From assembly GCA_002350625.1 (NCBI GenBank), contig DEFE01000028.1, forward strand, positions 9,732 through 73,731: a stretch of DNA of 64,000 bases. Direction: 5' to 3'. The notes under the pieces are model-generated. The model was not told where the DNA came from, did not search any database, and was given only the letters and a program-made list of their open reading frames with translations. Shown here one piece after another: positions 62,421 through 64,000 of this stretch. This stretch comes from Lachnospiraceae bacterium UBA2860 (GTDB lineage: Bacteria > Bacillota > Clostridia > Lachnospirales > Lachnospiraceae). Positions within the stretch are counted from its first letter, which is position 1. Every line of letters starts with the position of its first letter. Made by a program: the position numbers and the translations under genes.

Positions 62421-63578
62421 TTACTTAGTGATTTTGATTGTCAGCTTTTTCTTCACTTTCCCGCTCTTCACCGTGATCGTCGCGGTTCCGCGTTTTTTCG
62501 CCTTGACGGTCCCGGTCTTCGTCACCGTGGCAACCTTCTTGTCCGAGCTTATGATCTTTGTGGCCTGACTTGTCGTGATCGGCGTGATCTCGAGTTTCAG
62601 ATTGATCTTCTTCCCGACCTTCATCGTTTTTGGTTTATTGCGGATCACGATCTTTTTCGTCTTAACGGGTTTCTTCTGGACTTTGACCTTGAATTTCCAG
62701 GTCGCGCCGTATTTGGTCGTGACTGTGATGACGACGGCCTTCTTGCTCACCTTAAGTCCCTTCAGCCAGATCTTTTTGCCGCTCTTCCCTGCCTTGACGA
62801 TCTTACTGTCGGAAGAGACGACCTTGTCAAGCGCGTCGCCCGCGCCAAGTGTCGCGACAATCTTAGCGACCTTCTTCCCTTTCTGCACCGGGACAGTGGC
62901 GTTCTTCTTGACGTTCAGCGAAAATGCCTCGACGGCTGCCTTTTTGGCTGCTTCCTGCTTCGCGGCCTCTGCTTTTTCCTGTTCTTCTTTCTGGGCCGCG
63001 GCCGCCTTCTCTTCTACCTTCTTTATCTCCTTTGCGACGTCCTCGATCTTTTTCTTTGCCTCACCCAGCGTTTCAAGCAGTTTTTCTTTTACAGTGTCTT
63101 CGATCCTGCCGCCGACATTTTCGATCATCGGCTTTACCAGCTCGATCGCGAGCTTCACCGATTCCAGTTTACTTTTTGCCTCTTTGACCTCTTCCGCTAT
63201 CCTGGTCCGCACGGCGTCACTGATCACACCGCCGGCCTGGCTGACAAGGAGCTTTAGCAAATCGATCTTAATCTTAACGTCATTGAGCTTTTCCTTCGCC
63301 TCGCCGAGCTTCTCCTCGATCGCTCCGGCCACCGCCTCGGCGATGCCGCTCGCTTTCACTCTGGCAACGACGAGATCGACCGCGCTGCCGACCGCGGTTT
63401 TCGCTTCTGACCACAGCTCCTCAAGCCTCATGATGCCGTAAGGATCGGACCCTGTGTCTCCGTCCGCAGCAAAGACAGGCGCTGCCTGCAGCACCAGCGC
63501 ACACGCGAGCAGCATGGCCAAAAAGCTGCTTCTCAATGAAAAGGCCCGGCCGGCTGTCATTCCTCTCTTATTCCTCAT
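62421..63578 (-). CDS. Secreted coiled-coil protein with Ig-like domains
   Basis: A 385-residue secreted protein. A signal peptide (LAMLLACALVLQAAPVFAA) is followed by a helical coiled-coil region rich in Lys, Glu and Ala (residues 60-225, for example EKLGEAKEKLNDVKIKI), then two lysine-rich Ig-like domains (230-385) ending KVATVTKTGTVKAKKRGTAT. It lacks an anchor and a catalytic motif. The strong positive charge suggests binding to wall polymers. GGAGGGAAGG precedes the ATG. It shares the Ig-like type with the proteins at 47122 and 52586. Confidence 0.82.
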   Translation of the reverse strand: MRNKRGMTAGRAFSLRSSFLAMLLACALVLQAAPVFAADGDTGSDPYGIMRLEELWSEAKTAVGSAVDLVVARVKASGIAEAVAGAIEEKLGEAKEKLNDVKIKIDLLKLLVSQAGGVISDAVRTRIAEEVKEAKSKLESVKLAIELVKPMIENVGGRIEDTVKEKLLETLGEAKKKIEDVAKEIKKVEEKAAAAQKEEQEKAEAAKQEAAKKAAVEAFSLNVKKNATVPVQKGKKVAKIVATLGAGDALDKVVSSDSKIVKAGKSGKKIWLKGLKVSKKAVVITVTTKYGATWKFKVKVQKKPVKTKKIVIRNKPKTMKVGKKINLKLEITPITTSQATKIISSDKKVATVTKTGTVKAKKRGTATITVKSGKVKKKLTIKITK

Positions 63579-63666
63579 TTTCCTTCCCTCCTGTTTTCCG
63601 CGTCACCCGTTTGGAAAGTACTCTTTGCAACTTTATCATAGCATAGAACGCGTCCCGAGACATCCG

Positions 63667-64000
63667 TCATAATTTGAACGCCGTCCCGACAAACTGCGCG
63701 ACCCACCGGCCGGTATCATCCGTCACGTCCACATTGATCACGGTCGTGGTCTTCCCGCTCTTGATCGCGCGGGCTTTGGCAAACAGCTGCTCTCCCTTCG
63801 GCGCGTTCAGATAGGTGATGCTGACCTGCTGTGCAACGGACGGCAGATGGATCTGGTTCGCCGTCACGGCGAGGGCGAGATCCGCCAGCGTGAAGATCGC
63901 GCCGCCCATCACGCCGCCGTAGGCATTTCTGTGCTGATCCGTAATCGTCATGCTGCAGGTGCAGCCGTTCTCCTCCATGGCGTCGAGATGCATCCCGCTG
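63667..64000 (-). CDS. PaaI-type thioesterase, cut by window edge
   Basis: A hotdog-fold acyl-CoA thioesterase. The family core is visible: HRNAYGGVMGGAIFTLADLA, with the catalytic acidic residue in ADLA, and later SGKTTTVINVDVTDDTGRWV. The reading frame stays open to the window end, with codons for Ser-Gly before MHLDAMEENG as expected for this family, so the true start probably lies beyond 64000 rather than at the ATG at 63993. The C-terminus is complete. Confidence 0.82.
   Translation of the reverse strand, partial: SGMHLDAMEENGCTCSMTITDQHRNAYGGVMGGAIFTLADLALAVTANQIHLPSVAQQVSITYLNAPKGEQLFAKARAIKSGKTTTVINVDVTDDTGRWVAQFVGTAFKL

Noticed and set aside
61398..63257. A 619-codon plus-strand open frame across ilvA and the coiled-coil gene
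   Set aside because: It spans two well-supported genes on the other strand and the gap between them; its composition (His/Arg/Asp/Leu rich) is typical of antisense frames.

Overview
The window looks like chromosome of a fairly GC-rich Gram-positive anaerobe of the Clostridia, most likely a gut Lachnospiraceae. Pointers are the strong GGAGG ribosome sites, the dense sugar-uptake loci (MalEFG-type and Rbs-type ABC systems, GH31, complete L-fucose catabolism), AraC-type YesM/YesN two-component control, and lysine-rich secreted proteins with Ig-like domains. No species can be named from the sequence alone. No rRNA, complete tRNA or CRISPR array was seen.

Left edge (1-1.75 kb): the scarred right end of an integrated element. 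It holds an IS30-type transposase remnant, an MNT/HEPN toxin-antitoxin pair and a 3' tRNA fragment backed by three tandem terminators, which is how a tRNA-borne attachment site looks. Housekeeping genes follow: trmL, a Sel1-repeat secreted protein and adenine deaminase. A minus-strand operon at 9.8-5.6 kb encodes a small protein, both subunits of a C-glycoside deglycosidase-like enzyme, a MATE exporter and a D-cysteine desulfhydrase-like enzyme. Upstream of it, at 13.6-9.9 kb, are a polytopic membrane protein and a strange NRPS-like protein: a gutted adenylation domain joined to a condensation domain. A decayed uracil/xanthine permease and an MMPL exporter come next.

Centre (16.6-42.8 kb): carbohydrate metabolism. 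A MalE-type binding protein, a YesM/YesN two-component system and two permeases lead into an operon with a GH31 glycosidase, a cysteine-desulfurase-like enzyme, a small unknown protein and a fucose-isomerase-like protein. A LacI-type regulator with a clear promoter and operator opens a long plus-strand fucose locus: aldo/keto reductase, zinc alcohol dehydrogenase, VOC protein, an unknown protein, an Rbs-type ABC importer with two permeases, then FucI, FucU, FucA and an FGGY kinase. It closes at a 48-base palindrome.

Right part (42.8-64 kb): signalling and envelope genes. These are a histidine kinase, an HTH-receiver regulator and a diguanylate cyclase in one operon; a CorA transporter; an Ig-like secreted protein; a sensor-MscS fusion; a 5'-truncated UbiB-family kinase; an NlpC/P60 wall hydrolase; and a flavodoxin-type protein. 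Then comes a compact PTS operon in which EI is fused to EIIA and EIICB is fused to HPr, so all phosphotransfer steps sit in two polypeptides. An inositol-monophosphatase-like enzyme, an acidic-repeat secreted protein, threonine ammonia-lyase, a coiled-coil Ig-like secreted protein and an edge-truncated thioesterase finish the window.

The most unusual items are the two-polypeptide PTS, the C-glycoside deglycosidase-like operon, the A(truncated)-C protein, the sensor-MscS fusion and the tRNA-site element scar.
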